Positions 1 to 9,463 of a DNA stretch of 64,000 nucleotides are shown here, in pieces. Numbering within the stretch: position 1 is the stretch's first letter; every line of letters starts with the position of its first letter. The translations under genes and the position numbers were made by a program. This DNA comes from Tritrichomonas musculus (taxonomy: Eukaryota > Parabasalia > Tritrichomonadida > Tritrichomonadidae), in assembly GCA_039105265.1 (NCBI GenBank), contig JAPFFF010000007.1:3596001-3660000 (forward strand), read 5' to 3'. The notes below the pieces were generated by a model. That model made no database searches and had not been told where the DNA came from. It saw nothing but the letters and a program-made list of their open reading frames with translations.

Positions 1-3000
1 TTAGAAAACTATCTAACTTCATTCGGTTTTAGAGAACATGAAGGTGATAGAATCAATGATACAACAATATTAGCTTTCGTCAATAGAATGAAGAAAGAAG
101 CAGAAGAACAAGAAGAAGAGGAGGAAGAGGAACAATTTGAAGAAGAAGAACAAGATGATGAACAAAAACTAAAACAAAAACAAATCGAGAACAACATTAA
201 AATAGCTCATGATGCACTCAACAAAGCCCTTCAATTAATTAAATCTGAAAATATATTATTGAGACCATTACCACCAAAGACAAACAAACAACCTCAACGA
301 TATGAAGATATTCGATTCAACAATGAAAATGCTGAATTAATTGAATACATCAAAAAGTTTGGCTATAAAGGTGTTCATTCAAAACATGACTCATATTTCA
401 TAATCAATGAACCTGAGAACTTTGATGAAGCCGTCGAAGCATGCAGTCATTTCATTGACCAATTCCCAAATGATAGTGAAAAGGTTGAACGATTAGATGA
501 AGACAGTAAAGAACCAATCAAAATATATTACAAAAACGGAGTTTCATCAATTGAAGACATCAATGAATATTTAACTGAGACAGTGTTTAAACAAGAAGTG
601 AAACCGTTCAAAATATATTTTCAATTGACAGGCATATTTGAGATACCGCCCAAGAATGAAAACGAAAGATATACGTATGAAGCAAGTGAAATCAAATGGA
701 AGAACTATAAATCATCAATTCCGATAATAGTTAGAGAGAGTAAAGATATTGATAAAGTTAAACTGTATGTTGAATCAAAAATACATGAATATGAAACCAC
801 TACTTCAAACATCAAATTGTGTATTGTTTGGTCAGTATCGTTTACAATTTCACGAGTCGTTAAGATAACGGGTAAGATTGATGAAGTTACAGAATTGTTT
901 GGCAAAAATAAATATATCATTATTGATAACGTTGATGATTGTTTGTGTTGGTATCGATTTCTTGCTTGTTGTTTGAATAAAGAATTAATGAAAAGACCTT
1001 TTACAATCTCAGACCGAACAGCAGCAGCAAAGAAAATATTATGTGATGAACACGGTTTGAGCTATACAAAGAAACCTTCAAAAGCAGCAAAGCAATTCAT
1101 CAACTCGTTTAAAGGTATCACGATTGAAGAAATGAAAGAATCAGCCAAGAAGCATAACATCAATGTCAACATTTATGAATACAACCAAACTGAAACAGAT
1201 AAAAAAGGCTTTTTCGATTTACAAGACCAATGGCATAACACTGACGATAACAATAAAACGTTTTCAGCCCTGTTGTATTCAAAGGATAAGATACTTCACA
1301 TAATGTACATCATCAACGCTGAAGCATTAACAAATATTCATATTTGTCCTCATTGTGGTTCATACATTCACAAAGGAAATCACAATATTGACAGATTCAA
1401 CAGACATGTAGATAAATGTGATGGCAAATTCAAAAAGGATTTCATACCTTCACGAGAAGCTTTACCATATTGTCCACACATTTTAAACAATCCTGTTTAT
1501 TTGTATTGTCTTTCATATGAACTTGAATGGAAGCCAACAAAGCATTATATCACTTATGATTTTGAAACAATGGAGCAAAAGATTGAAAAGAAAGTCAGTG
1601 ACAAATCAGTTATCAATTCTCGATTGATTCCTTTGAGTGTTTCATCATGTGTGAAGCTTGATAAAGGATTGATAACAAAGAACTTTGATATAAGAACAAA
1701 TGACTTCATTGCCAAATGGATTGACTGGTTATTTGTTGCTGGCTGTGATGTGTATGCTGATAAGTTGAATCATTTAAAATCATTCATTAAAGATAAATCG
1801 GAAGAAGAACTCAATAAAATAGATTCATCATTGAAAACAATAACAGTATTCGGTTTTAATTCATCACGATTTGATTCAAACTTATTCAAAGAGCAATTGA
1901 TTAAAAATCATTGGTCAATCGATAGCGGAATGATTGGAACTGCTACATCATTGAAACAATTCATATTGAAGTCATCAAAGTACCCTATTCGATTGAGGTT
2001 CATTGACGCACAAGCATTTGTTGCTGGAGGAACACTCAAACAGTTTGGAATCGATTTTGGCGGTATATCTAACAGTTCGAAAGGTGTCTTTCCTTATGAA
2101 GCAATCAACAGTGAAAATTATAATGAAGTGTTGTCAAAGAGTGAACCATTTGAATATGAAGACTTTTACAGTTATCTCAATCAAAAGAATCCTTTAACAA
2201 AAGCTGATTATGAAGAGTATTTGATTGATTCAAAGAGGTTTGCAACACGTTGGGATTACTTGTTATCATACAATGACAATGATGTTGAAATGATGATTAA
2301 TCCTATTGACAACCTTATTCAAATGAATGCTGAATATAAAGTTGATTTGATAAGTAATCTTTCATTGTCAAAGAACGCATCATGTATCAAATATGCTCTC
2401 GCTTACAAAGATTTTAATCCGAAGAACGACTATAAAATCATCAACAAATCAAATACATTCAAACCAACAATGAAATGGTGGTTAAATAAATGTGATAATT
2501 ATCGAAAGCAAGACATGAAACATAATTTTTGCTCGCAAAAAGGCGATTCATCGCTTCAATCAAATCAAAATCAACGTGATATATCAAAATGTGTTAGTGA
2601 AAAGGATTTTGATGCATTCATGAAATTGTATGAATCAAATGAAACAGGTAAATGTCATTTGTGTGGTGAACACTTTACTTACAACAACAAACCGACACTT
2701 GACAGAATAGATAACAACAAAGGACATCAGATTGATAACTGTTTACTTGCTTGTGCTGAATGTAATCGTTTAAGACAAAGAGATGATGACAAGATAACAA
2801 GAACCAAAATACAATTGAAGAAATTCTGCAAGCTCCATCACCTGCCAACACTCATAACTGATGAAAAAGAATACTACAACTTGAGAGAGAACATAACGGG
2901 AGGGTTATCAAATGTACTTCATCGTGTGAACATCAGAGGTCAAACATTAATCAATAAACTCAAATATGATGCCGTTAATGACAGAATCATTAGCTATGAC

Positions 3001-4428
3001 ACTACTAACATAGTCTCACACGTTGCTGGTATTGATTTCAATTCATTGTATCCCTCATCATTCAGTTCAGTAAAACATTCATTTAATCCTTATCACGGAG
3101 GAATCATGTACATGCCTGGTTCATTTATAAAACGATTTGATGTTTATGATGAACAAGGAAACAAGAATGAAAAGGTATTTAATGCTGCAATGAATATCAT
3201 TCAATCAAAGAAACGATTTGATGCAAACCCTGAGTTTATATTCAAAGCTGAAGTCAAATTAAGATGCCCAAAGAATAAAATCAATGATTTGATTAACTTT
3301 CCTCCTGTGTTTAGAAATATCAATATAATGAATGATGAACAAACAATCGGAAGCTATATGTACAAATACATGAAAGACAATAAACTGAATTCAGCAGATA
3401 AAGAAACAAGAAAGCTGACAATGTTGCTTGATACATGCGGTACTTTTATGACGTTCTCGAATTACCTTTTATGGTTTTTAATCGACCACGGACTTATAGT
3501 TGATGACATTAAGAGCTTAAGTTTATATGAAGCTCATGACGGATTCAATCAATTTGTTTGTGAGTTTATGAAGAAGCGTCAAGATATATTGTCAGGAAAG
3601 GCACACGGAAACGAAAAGTTTTACAAGATTAGCATGAACGGCAGTTACGGTTATGACGGTATGAATTCAGAGAACTTCAATAAAGTCAGAATTGTTGATA
3701 AAAATAAAGCCTGTCAATTGATTGCATCCGATACTTATCGTAATGGATGTAAACTGTCAAATGATTGTTATTTGATACAATCACAACCTCATTCATTCAA
3801 ATGTAATACATGTCTTCAGGAATCATTTTGGACATTAGACAATGCGAAATACTGGTATTTGACTTTCCTTTATGACTTTCTATACAAATGCATTGACATG
3901 AATAAGGTTCATTTCAACTCGGTCGATACAGATAGCCTTTACATGTCTATCGCTGGTGATATGAATAAACCGATTGACCAGTTGTTTGATTATGTCATCA
4001 AAGACAAATCATTTTATGACAAACACATTTATAGCTTCATGCCAAACCCTGCAATCAATGATGTATATGATGAGAAAAAGATTCTCGGATGCTGTGTAGA
4101 AAAGTTCGGAGCAAATCAAGTTGCTTTGTGTGCTAAATGTTATACGATTTGGTCAGATGACAAAACAATTTCATTAAAGCTCAAAGGTGTTTCATTGAAG
4201 AAGAACAACATCAAATCAAGTGATTATAAAAATGTCATTGAAAAGCAATCAGTAATGAAAGGAAAGAACATAAACCTTCAAATGAATGCACAACTGATGA
4301 GCAAGATAACTGTTATCAAAAATGCTTTAACAGCAGCACATTCAAAAATGTTAGTATTATCAAATCATTGTTGTTGTCCTTATGTCAATGGTTTCACTGC
4401 AAAGGATTATTACATTGAGAATCATTAA
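1..4428 (+). CDS. Protein-primed family B DNA polymerase, A1 (5' part outside window)
   Basis: Replicative polymerase of the element. The frame is open from base 1; comparison with the A3 copy shows that 48 codons lie left of the window. Visible in order: a Glu-rich acidic stretch, a Cys-containing OTU-like block (VDDCLCWYRFLACCLN), a Cys/His finger (CPHCG..H..C), 3'-5' exonuclease motifs (YDFE; FNSSRFD; YNDND), an embedded HNH-like domain (CHLCGEHF...LDRIDNNKGH...CAECN), polymerase motif A (DFNSLYPS), motif B (KISMNGSYG), motif C (VDTDS) and the KxY motif (AKCYTI). These motifs are standard for pPolB. It differs from the A3 copy at roughly 20 residues. An HNH gene follows directly. Confidence 0.92.
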   Translation, partial: LENYLTSFGFREHEGDRINDTTILAFVNRMKKEAEEQEEEEEEEQFEEEEQDDEQKLKQKQIENNIKIAHDALNKALQLIKSENILLRPLPPKTNKQPQRYEDIRFNNENAELIEYIKKFGYKGVHSKHDSYFIINEPENFDEAVEACSHFIDQFPNDSEKVERLDEDSKEPIKIYYKNGVSSIEDINEYLTETVFKQEVKPFKIYFQLTGIFEIPPKNENERYTYEASEIKWKNYKSSIPIIVRESKDIDKVKLYVESKIHEYETTTSNIKLCIVWSVSFTISRVVKITGKIDEVTELFGKNKYIIIDNVDDCLCWYRFLACCLNKELMKRPFTISDRTAAAKKILCDEHGLSYTKKPSKAAKQFINSFKGITIEEMKESAKKHNINVNIYEYNQTETDKKGFFDLQDQWHNTDDNNKTFSALLYSKDKILHIMYIINAEALTNIHICPHCGSYIHKGNHNIDRFNRHVDKCDGKFKKDFIPSREALPYCPHILNNPVYLYCLSYELEWKPTKHYITYDFETMEQKIEKKVSDKSVINSRLIPLSVSSCVKLDKGLITKNFDIRTNDFIAKWIDWLFVAGCDVYADKLNHLKSFIKDKSEEELNKIDSSLKTITVFGFNSSRFDSNLFKEQLIKNHWSIDSGMIGTATSLKQFILKSSKYPIRLRFIDAQAFVAGGTLKQFGIDFGGISNSSKGVFPYEAINSENYNEVLSKSEPFEYEDFYSYLNQKNPLTKADYEEYLIDSKRFATRWDYLLSYNDNDVEMMINPIDNLIQMNAEYKVDLISNLSLSKNASCIKYALAYKDFNPKNDYKIINKSNTFKPTMKWWLNKCDNYRKQDMKHNFCSQKGDSSLQSNQNQRDISKCVSEKDFDAFMKLYESNETGKCHLCGEHFTYNNKPTLDRIDNNKGHQIDNCLLACAECNRLRQRDDDKITRTKIQLKKFCKLHHLPTLITDEKEYYNLRENITGGLSNVLHRVNIRGQTLINKLKYDAVNDRIISYDTTNIVSHVAGIDFNSLYPSSFSSVKHSFNPYHGGIMYMPGSFIKRFDVYDEQGNKNEKVFNAAMNIIQSKKRFDANPEFIFKAEVKLRCPKNKINDLINFPPVFRNINIMNDEQTIGSYMYKYMKDNKLNSADKETRKLTMLLDTCGTFMTFSNYLLWFLIDHGLIVDDIKSLSLYEAHDGFNQFVCEFMKKRQDILSGKAHGNEKFYKISMNGSYGYDGMNSENFNKVRIVDKNKACQLIASDTYRNGCKLSNDCYLIQSQPHSFKCNTCLQESFWTLDNAKYWYLTFLYDFLYKCIDMNKVHFNSVDTDSLYMSIAGDMNKPIDQLFDYVIKDKSFYDKHIYSFMPNPAINDVYDEKKILGCCVEKFGANQVALCAKCYTIWSDDKTISLKLKGVSLKKNNIKSSDYKNVIEKQSVMKGKNINLQMNAQLMSKITVIKNALTAAHSKMLVLSNHCCCPYVNGFTAKDYYIENH

Positions 4429-4445
4429 ATAATTGATTTCAATTG

Positions 4446-4463
4446 AAGGTTAAAATTAACCTT
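4446..4463 (+). repeat. Hairpin at the inner edge of the HNH unit
   Basis: AAGGTTA and TAACCTT arms around AAAT, 18 bp after the polymerase stop and only in A1, where the HNH unit is inserted. It could be a 3'-end signal or part of the HNH unit. Confidence 0.5.
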
Positions 4464-4524
4464 TATTATATCCCTTTGTTTATCCCTTTTTATTTTTTAA
4501 TTTGATTTTTTATTTTTAATACAA

Positions 4525-5166
4525 ATGAGTCAACCAACTGAACAAACACAAATTGAAAACGTTGATGAATCTGAATTTGAACCATTAAAAGGATTTGAAA
4601 ATGATTATGAAATTCAGACAACATATCCATACAATATCAAGAAGAAATCAAATAATAGAATCATCAAAGAAAACATAAATAAAACTGATGGATATGTTCA
4701 AATTTGTTTGAATGGCAAATCATATCAGAAACATGTTATTGTGGCTAAACAATTTCTTGAAAATCCTGACAATTTACCTCAAGTTGACCATATAAATCAT
4801 GATAAAGCTGATTATCACTTGTCAAATCTTCGTTATGTATCACCATCAACAAATCAATATAATAAATCATATTATAAAGCTGTTCAATATGTGTTCATTG
4901 ATGATATACCTGATGATGCAATAATTATTGATTTCTATGAAACAAAAACAGAAAGAAGAGAGTTTGAAGAAAACAAATATTATTATTACTTTGATGAATC
5001 AAATAATGAAGACAAATTTTATGCAAAGATTACTGATAATTTATATAAGGAACTTCATCATAACAGAGTAAAATCAGGCATTGAATATGTATCACTTCGT
5101 GATGTTGAAAATAAAACAGTCAGTGTATATATCAATCGATTTAAACATCAACATGATTTGCTTTAA
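4525..5166 (+). CDS. NUMOD4-HNH homing-endonuclease-like protein
   Basis: 213 residues. The N-terminal block (EFEPLKGFENDYEI.TTYPYNIKKK) fits a NUMOD4 DNA-contact motif, followed by an HNH core (QVDHINHDKADYHLSNLRYVSPSTNQYN) in which D-H-I-N-H and N-L-R are the expected catalytic and metal region. The C-terminal YVSLRDVENKTVSVYINR may be a second DNA-contact segment. The family makes DNA breaks that promote its own spread. In A3 this position is empty and polymerase is followed directly by KilA-N, while a related but clearly diverged HNH gene sits elsewhere (58918-59550), so the unit appears mobile. The start is preceded by a TTATTTTTAATACAA stretch. Confidence 0.82.
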   Translation: MSQPTEQTQIENVDESEFEPLKGFENDYEIQTTYPYNIKKKSNNRIIKENINKTDGYVQICLNGKSYQKHVIVAKQFLENPDNLPQVDHINHDKADYHLSNLRYVSPSTNQYNKSYYKAVQYVFIDDIPDDAIIIDFYETKTERREFEENKYYYYFDESNNEDKFYAKITDNLYKELHHNRVKSGIEYVSLRDVENKTVSVYINRFKHQHDLL

Positions 5167-5172
5167 ATGAAA

Positions 5173-5196
5173 CGAGTGGTAGAATATTACCAGTCG
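5173..5196 (+). repeat. 24-nt hairpin between HNH and KilA-N
   Basis: Arms CGAGTGGTA and TACCAGTCG around GAATAT, with one mismatch. Flanks read AAATGAAA on the left and AAAAATCA on the right. The A3 counterpart (57462-57485) has the same flanks and length but a different inner stem. Confidence 0.7.
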
Positions 5197-5271
5197 AAAA
5201 ATCATTAATGAAAATCATTTATTTTTGATTTGATTTATTTTTAAATCAATTTTTTATCATCAATTCAAACA

Positions 5272-6033
5272 ATGAGCAGCAACACAACAAACACAGCCAC
5301 AAACACAAACGCCACAACTCAACCAATCAATAATGATTATGAATATATTCAATACAATAAACATTTGAGAATCATTCATTCAAAACAAGATGATATGTAT
5401 CAAATGCAATCAATTATAACAGCTTGTCATTCAAATAAATTATGTAATGATTGGTTCAGAAATAAACAAACAAATGAAATCATTGATGAACTGAAAAATG
5501 AAACGACTACGGGATTTTCCGTAGTCGAAAAACGAGATGATTTACCCAATGGATTAAGAGGTTTTTATGTTCATCGATTGCTCGTTAATTCAGTTGCTAT
5601 GTGGGCTTCACCTCGTTATTCAATATATATCATGAAGCTTCTTGATTCACATTTTGAACATGAACGACAACAATTGGTTGAAGAAATACAACAAAAGAAA
5701 CCACGGCTCGTACCATCTAACAAAGAACACAATTACAAGTATTTGATTTGGAAAGAAACCAATGATGCTGAAAACACAATTCTTCATCTTGTGAGAAGAA
5801 ACAAACGAACATTCAGAGCTGTATCAACACATAATAATGAGAATGATAGATTTATATTCAAAGATAATTTGCCGATAGCGATGAGTCCGAACGAAGACAT
5901 TAAAGATATTGTCAAGAACAACTTCCCTCGTAATGATTACACCATCAATGGTTGCAACATTATAATAAAGAATGAACGACTGGAACAATTACATACACTC
6001 ATTGATGAATACTTCAATCAATTTCAATCATAA
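5272..6033 (+). CDS. KilA-N domain protein
   Basis: 253 residues. After a Thr/Asn-rich leader, residues about 22-135 form a KilA-N domain (YEYIQYNKHLRIIHSKQDDMYQMQSIITACHSNK ... VHRLLVNSVAMWASPRYSIYIMKLL), a DNA-binding fold common in large DNA viruses and Mavericks. The C-terminal half (YKYLIWKE...ILHLVRRNKR) resembles the C-terminal domain that accompanies KilA-N in such viruses. Role inferred: regulator or replication accessory. A perfect 24-nt hairpin is encoded in frame between the two halves of the KilA-N region; the A3 protein differs there in sequence and also carries a hairpin. The upstream region has two TTTATTTTT tracts. Confidence 0.8.
   Translation: MSSNTTNTATNTNATTQPINNDYEYIQYNKHLRIIHSKQDDMYQMQSIITACHSNKLCNDWFRNKQTNEIIDELKNETTTGFSVVEKRDDLPNGLRGFYVHRLLVNSVAMWASPRYSIYIMKLLDSHFEHERQQLVEEIQQKKPRLVPSNKEHNYKYLIWKETNDAENTILHLVRRNKRTFRAVSTHNNENDRFIFKDNLPIAMSPNEDIKDIVKNNFPRNDYTINGCNIIIKNERLEQLHTLIDEYFNQFQS
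5504..5527 (+). repeat. Perfect 24-nt hairpin inside KilA-N gene
   Basis: Arms CGACTACGG and CCGTAGTCG around GATTTT, read in frame. Flanks (AATGAAA and AAAAA) match those of the intergenic hairpins at 5173 and 57462, which suggests one dispersed family with variable stems. Confidence 0.75.
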
Positions 6034-6124
6034 ATGAATAAAAATAAATGACGCATTGATTTGGTTTTTATTTTTGTACTCCACTGATTAAACAAAAAAA
6101 AATATAGAACTTCGGGGCAAAAAC

Positions 6125-6264
6125 CCACAAAGAACCGTCATTCAGTGTTATTATTAAAGTAATATGTATAAAGATTATTAATGTAAAGAGTACGGTGTAT
6201 TTTGACGGTTCTTTGTGGGAACACGTTAAAGTGTTTTTAGTTTTTTGACGGTTCTTTGTGGGAA
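6125..6264. repeat. Inverted/direct repeat trio of 17-19 bp
   Basis: CCCACAAAGAACCGTCA at 6125-6141; its reverse complement TGACGGTTCTTTGTGGGAA at about 6203-6221 and again at 6246-6264. The first two could pair across about 60 nt. All three are kept in A3. Confidence 0.75.
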
Positions 6265-6399
6265 ACCATTTATAATAGTTTTTTCATGAATTGTTTTAAT
6301 GTATACGGGTTGTACATTCTGCCTCTCTTATATTATTATCTTTCGAATCCAGCGGTTGCTTTCTACATTTTCTAGGATAATATATAAAATAATACAGAA

Positions 6400-6490
6400 A
6401 AGTGTCATGTATGTGAATCGAACCTACCACCTTTACAAGGTCTCTGTAGACGCAATACCCATCATGCCATATCATTGCCGTATAATAATA
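6400..6490 (-). other. tRNA-like sequence, not a canonical tRNA
   Basis: On the minus strand a stretch reads like a tRNA A box (TGGCATGATGGGTA), a loop TTGTAAA resembling a GUA anticodon loop, a B box (GGTTCGATTC) and a downstream T-run. Arm spacing is wrong and the acceptor and T stems pair poorly, so it is at most a degenerate or mimic sequence. It is repeated at about 58685-58775. Confidence 0.3.
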
Positions 6491-6679
6491 GTTTTCATTT
6501 ACAGATTTATATTTAAATGGTTATATACTATATTGGTTTACTCTTTTATAGTAATATTAGCGAAAAATTTTTCGAGAACTTTTTCTGAAGAAAAATTATT
6601 TTTGACCAGATATGTATTGAAATCATGAATTAATAAATAAATGAACAAAAATAAAATGAAAATCAATCAATCAATTGAT

Positions 6680-9442
6680 TTACTCTTTGAATACAGCTAA
6701 TGTTCTTTCATCAATGATACTTGTAATGATACCAACAGTCATGCGTTTTATTTTTGATGTTATTGCTGTCTCTCCTGAAAGAACTTTCAGCTTATTGTCT
6801 TCATTATCGATAAACACCTCATCACCGATTGAATAACATGATGAATCATTAACGCGAACCATATAATCACCATGTGAACTAAATGTGATACATTTATTTT
6901 TGTCATCGATTCTCACACATATACCGACATATTCTTTCCATGTTCCTGATGTCTTGACACTACAAATACAATCAGTTGTATCATCAGCTGTTGATGGTTT
7001 CCATTCATCACCAACATGTTTGTAAACCTTACCTGTCATATACACAGGAGAACCTATAACGAAATCACTAACAGAGTTCATTGATGATTCAATCGGTGAG
7101 TAATGTGTGATTGTATTTGAACCGTTTGATGTTATCTTGCCAGAAACATATAAATTTGAATCAATTGTTGTATTTCTTGCAGTACCAAACATGCTAAATG
7201 ATTGAAATCTATGACCATCAACATATATAAATACTTCACCAGTATCAGCAGTTTTTGAAGACCTATACATAAAGACAGTATTATAAGTATCATTATATCC
7301 AAATCTAAATAAAGCAAGTGTATTAGAATCAATAGAACTAAAGAAACTTGCAATATTACTTTCGGTACTATTAATCGTTAATGACCCATCATTATTTTTT
7401 GATACATAACCCGACAAATCGACAGTTTCAGGAATTTCACTCTTCACTTGGTCAATAGCACGGGTCAATTCTGTTTTCAATACAAAGTTATCATTTACAT
7501 ATTTCACTGATGAAATCATATTATCGCTCACAGGTTGGTTGCTGATTAATGTGATAGACGCATCATAAATATTGGTTAGTGTATCATCCGCAGCTCTCAA
7601 TGAGACGACACGTGTACCTACACGAATATCTATTGATTCATCCCCGGAGGGGCTGAGAGCTGTCGCATCATCCCCGGTTGATTTGTATATGAGATTTGCA
7701 CCATTTCGTCCAGAATACGTATATTCGGCTTCTTCATATGTCGCATCATCAGCATTTCGTTTGAACTTTACAATAATATTTTTGGTTGTTAATACCCTTC
7801 GTATATATTCATCTGGGATTACACAACCACTATCATTCTGCGCACATTGAATTGTGAATCGTTCTGGACTTTCATCAACAACATTCGAGTCTTTGATAAA
7901 TGGTGATTCGATTTGTGCTCTAATGAAATTATATGCTATAGGATTATTATTTCTATGTGCTGCAATATACGATACATATACAATTTGTCCATCATCATGA
8001 CGCCATATTATTCTATCAATGCGTTTGCCATTGCTATCATACCCGTCCATGCTATCAAAAGTGCTAGTAGAACCATTTGGTTTAAATACTACATCAATAT
8101 GCATTATATCATCATCTTGATTATCACCCCAATTAACATCAAATACCAAATGAACTCCAGCATTGGGTAGCTTAGGGGTAATATATGCACCCTCAGATAA
8201 TTTTGCTGGATATTCAATATTCAATTCAGTTCCGTATAATGCAGTATTCAATGCAGATTCATTAACCAAATCAGTTGGAATTGTTGGTATATCTGTTTTC
8301 AATGCATACTTATCTAATTCATAAGCCAATTCATCTTCATCAACAAACTTCTCATCAGCTTGTGCACTGGTATAATACGGTGTCAAGTCAACTGGTTCTG
8401 GTATATCCGTCTTCAATGCATAAGTGTTCGACACATATCTAGCTGAATAAGCGTTTCTGTCTGTTGGTTCGATAGTTTTGGTAATTGAACACGATAAAAC
8501 TTCCGGTGTTTCGCCAGTTCCTGGATTGATTAATTCATGGCTGTCATACAAAAACCAAATACTTGAATCACTTCCGTCGATATGCATTATCTGAGAGGGT
8601 AGATTATCATCATCGTCATTGTACGAATAGTCTACATGAACATAATGACCCGTATAAAAACTGTCTGATGAAACAATATCCAACCCGTATTGCTCAATCA
8701 GTTCATGATATGTGTTGTAATCCAAATCAGGAATTGTATTATTGACGATTTCAAATTGAATTGTTGTTTGCCCCTCAATAATCTCTGGGAGGTCTTCTTT
8801 TGGAACATATCGTTCGGCACAAACATCCAAAGCCGCCTGAAGAGCTTCATTAGCTACCATATTTGTTAAACACATTGATACTTGGGCTGATAATGGTTTA
8901 ACATCATCAGCCATCAATTTCTGGAAAACTTCTTCTGGCAATTGTTCCTTTGGGTTCAATTGCAACTCATTATTTTTGAGTATCTCTGGTATATCTGTTT
9001 TCAATGCATATTTACCTTCAGCGACTGTTTTCGTTTCATACTTATCTAATTCATAAGCCAATTCATCCTCATCAACAAACTTCTCATCAGCTTGTGCACT
9101 AGTATAATACGGTGTCAAATCAATTGGTTCAGGTATATCACTCTTCAATGCATATCCTTTTAATGATTCATTTATTTTTGTCGTCAACGATTCTTCATTA
9201 ATCAAGTCATCAGGTATATCAGTTGATAAAGCGTAATTGTTGATAACATAATCACGCAATCCGTTAACAGCTTCATTCAATTGTTCCTCTGTGATTCCAT
9301 GACCGTTTGAACCTCCTACGTTTCCGTTCGATGAATCACCTTTGATAACATAATTATCGACATATCTTTTGATGTATTCGTTAATTAATCCGTCAATAGT
9401 ATTTGTTTTTGTTACGTGACCGCTCTGCTCGATCGTAAACAT
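6680..9442 (-). CDS. Fibre/spike-like protein, A1
   Basis: 920 residues. The N-terminal MFTIEQSGHVTKTN tip is shared with A3 and, more distantly, with B1. It is followed by short repeats of the type YALKTDIPEP and LTPYYTSAQADEKFVDEDE, typical of elongated trimeric viral or phage fibre shafts. Between shaft segments lie beta-rich modules. The C-terminal ~150 residues (SPIESSMNSVSDFVIGSPVY ... ERTLAVFKE) match A3 closely. The central modules do not: several are replaced outright. It is divergent to p854 with a gap of only about 20 bp. Attachment function is inferred from repeat architecture only. The start is the ATG at 9442. Confidence 0.6.
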   Translation of the reverse strand: MFTIEQSGHVTKTNTIDGLINEYIKRYVDNYVIKGDSSNGNVGGSNGHGITEEQLNEAVNGLRDYVINNYALSTDIPDDLINEESLTTKINESLKGYALKSDIPEPIDLTPYYTSAQADEKFVDEDELAYELDKYETKTVAEGKYALKTDIPEILKNNELQLNPKEQLPEEVFQKLMADDVKPLSAQVSMCLTNMVANEALQAALDVCAERYVPKEDLPEIIEGQTTIQFEIVNNTIPDLDYNTYHELIEQYGLDIVSSDSFYTGHYVHVDYSYNDDDDNLPSQIMHIDGSDSSIWFLYDSHELINPGTGETPEVLSCSITKTIEPTDRNAYSARYVSNTYALKTDIPEPVDLTPYYTSAQADEKFVDEDELAYELDKYALKTDIPTIPTDLVNESALNTALYGTELNIEYPAKLSEGAYITPKLPNAGVHLVFDVNWGDNQDDDIMHIDVVFKPNGSTSTFDSMDGYDSNGKRIDRIIWRHDDGQIVYVSYIAAHRNNNPIAYNFIRAQIESPFIKDSNVVDESPERFTIQCAQNDSGCVIPDEYIRRVLTTKNIIVKFKRNADDATYEEAEYTYSGRNGANLIYKSTGDDATALSPSGDESIDIRVGTRVVSLRAADDTLTNIYDASITLISNQPVSDNMISSVKYVNDNFVLKTELTRAIDQVKSEIPETVDLSGYVSKNNDGSLTINSTESNIASFFSSIDSNTLALFRFGYNDTYNTVFMYRSSKTADTGEVFIYVDGHRFQSFSMFGTARNTTIDSNLYVSGKITSNGSNTITHYSPIESSMNSVSDFVIGSPVYMTGKVYKHVGDEWKPSTADDTTDCICSVKTSGTWKEYVGICVRIDDKNKCITFSSHGDYMVRVNDSSCYSIGDEVFIDNEDNKLKVLSGETAITSKIKRMTVGIITSIIDERTLAVFKE

Positions 9443-9463
9443 CAATTTATTAGAAACTAAACA

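Larger units (their letters stand above)
6034..6679. other. Noncoding block with inverted repeats
   Basis: 646 bp without a credible gene; the small plus-strand frame at 6299-6628 is Tyr/Ile-rich and reads through noncoding-looking sequence. It holds three copies of a 17-19 bp unit (CCCACAAAGAACCGTCA and its reverse complement), a tRNA-like stretch and AT-rich tracts. The block recurs nearly unchanged at 58322-58917. It lies between convergent KilA-N and fibre genes, so 3'-end signals or an origin-type control region are possible. Confidence 0.6.

Noticed and set aside
5272-6033. Bacterial phage origin of the window
   Set aside because: KilA-N, HNH and fibre-like genes also occur in phages, but the integrase type, A32-like ATPase, pPolB layout and lack of ribosome-binding sites fit eukaryotic Mavericks.
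6400-6490. Functional tRNA-Tyr gene
   Set aside because: The loop TTGTAAA is suggestive, but the 5' anticodon side is too long, the 3' side too short, and acceptor and T stems do not pair.
6299-6628. Plus-strand open frame of 109 codons
   Set aside because: It lies across the tRNA-like and AT-rich noncoding block, is hydrophobic by composition, and its A3 counterpart differs in extent.
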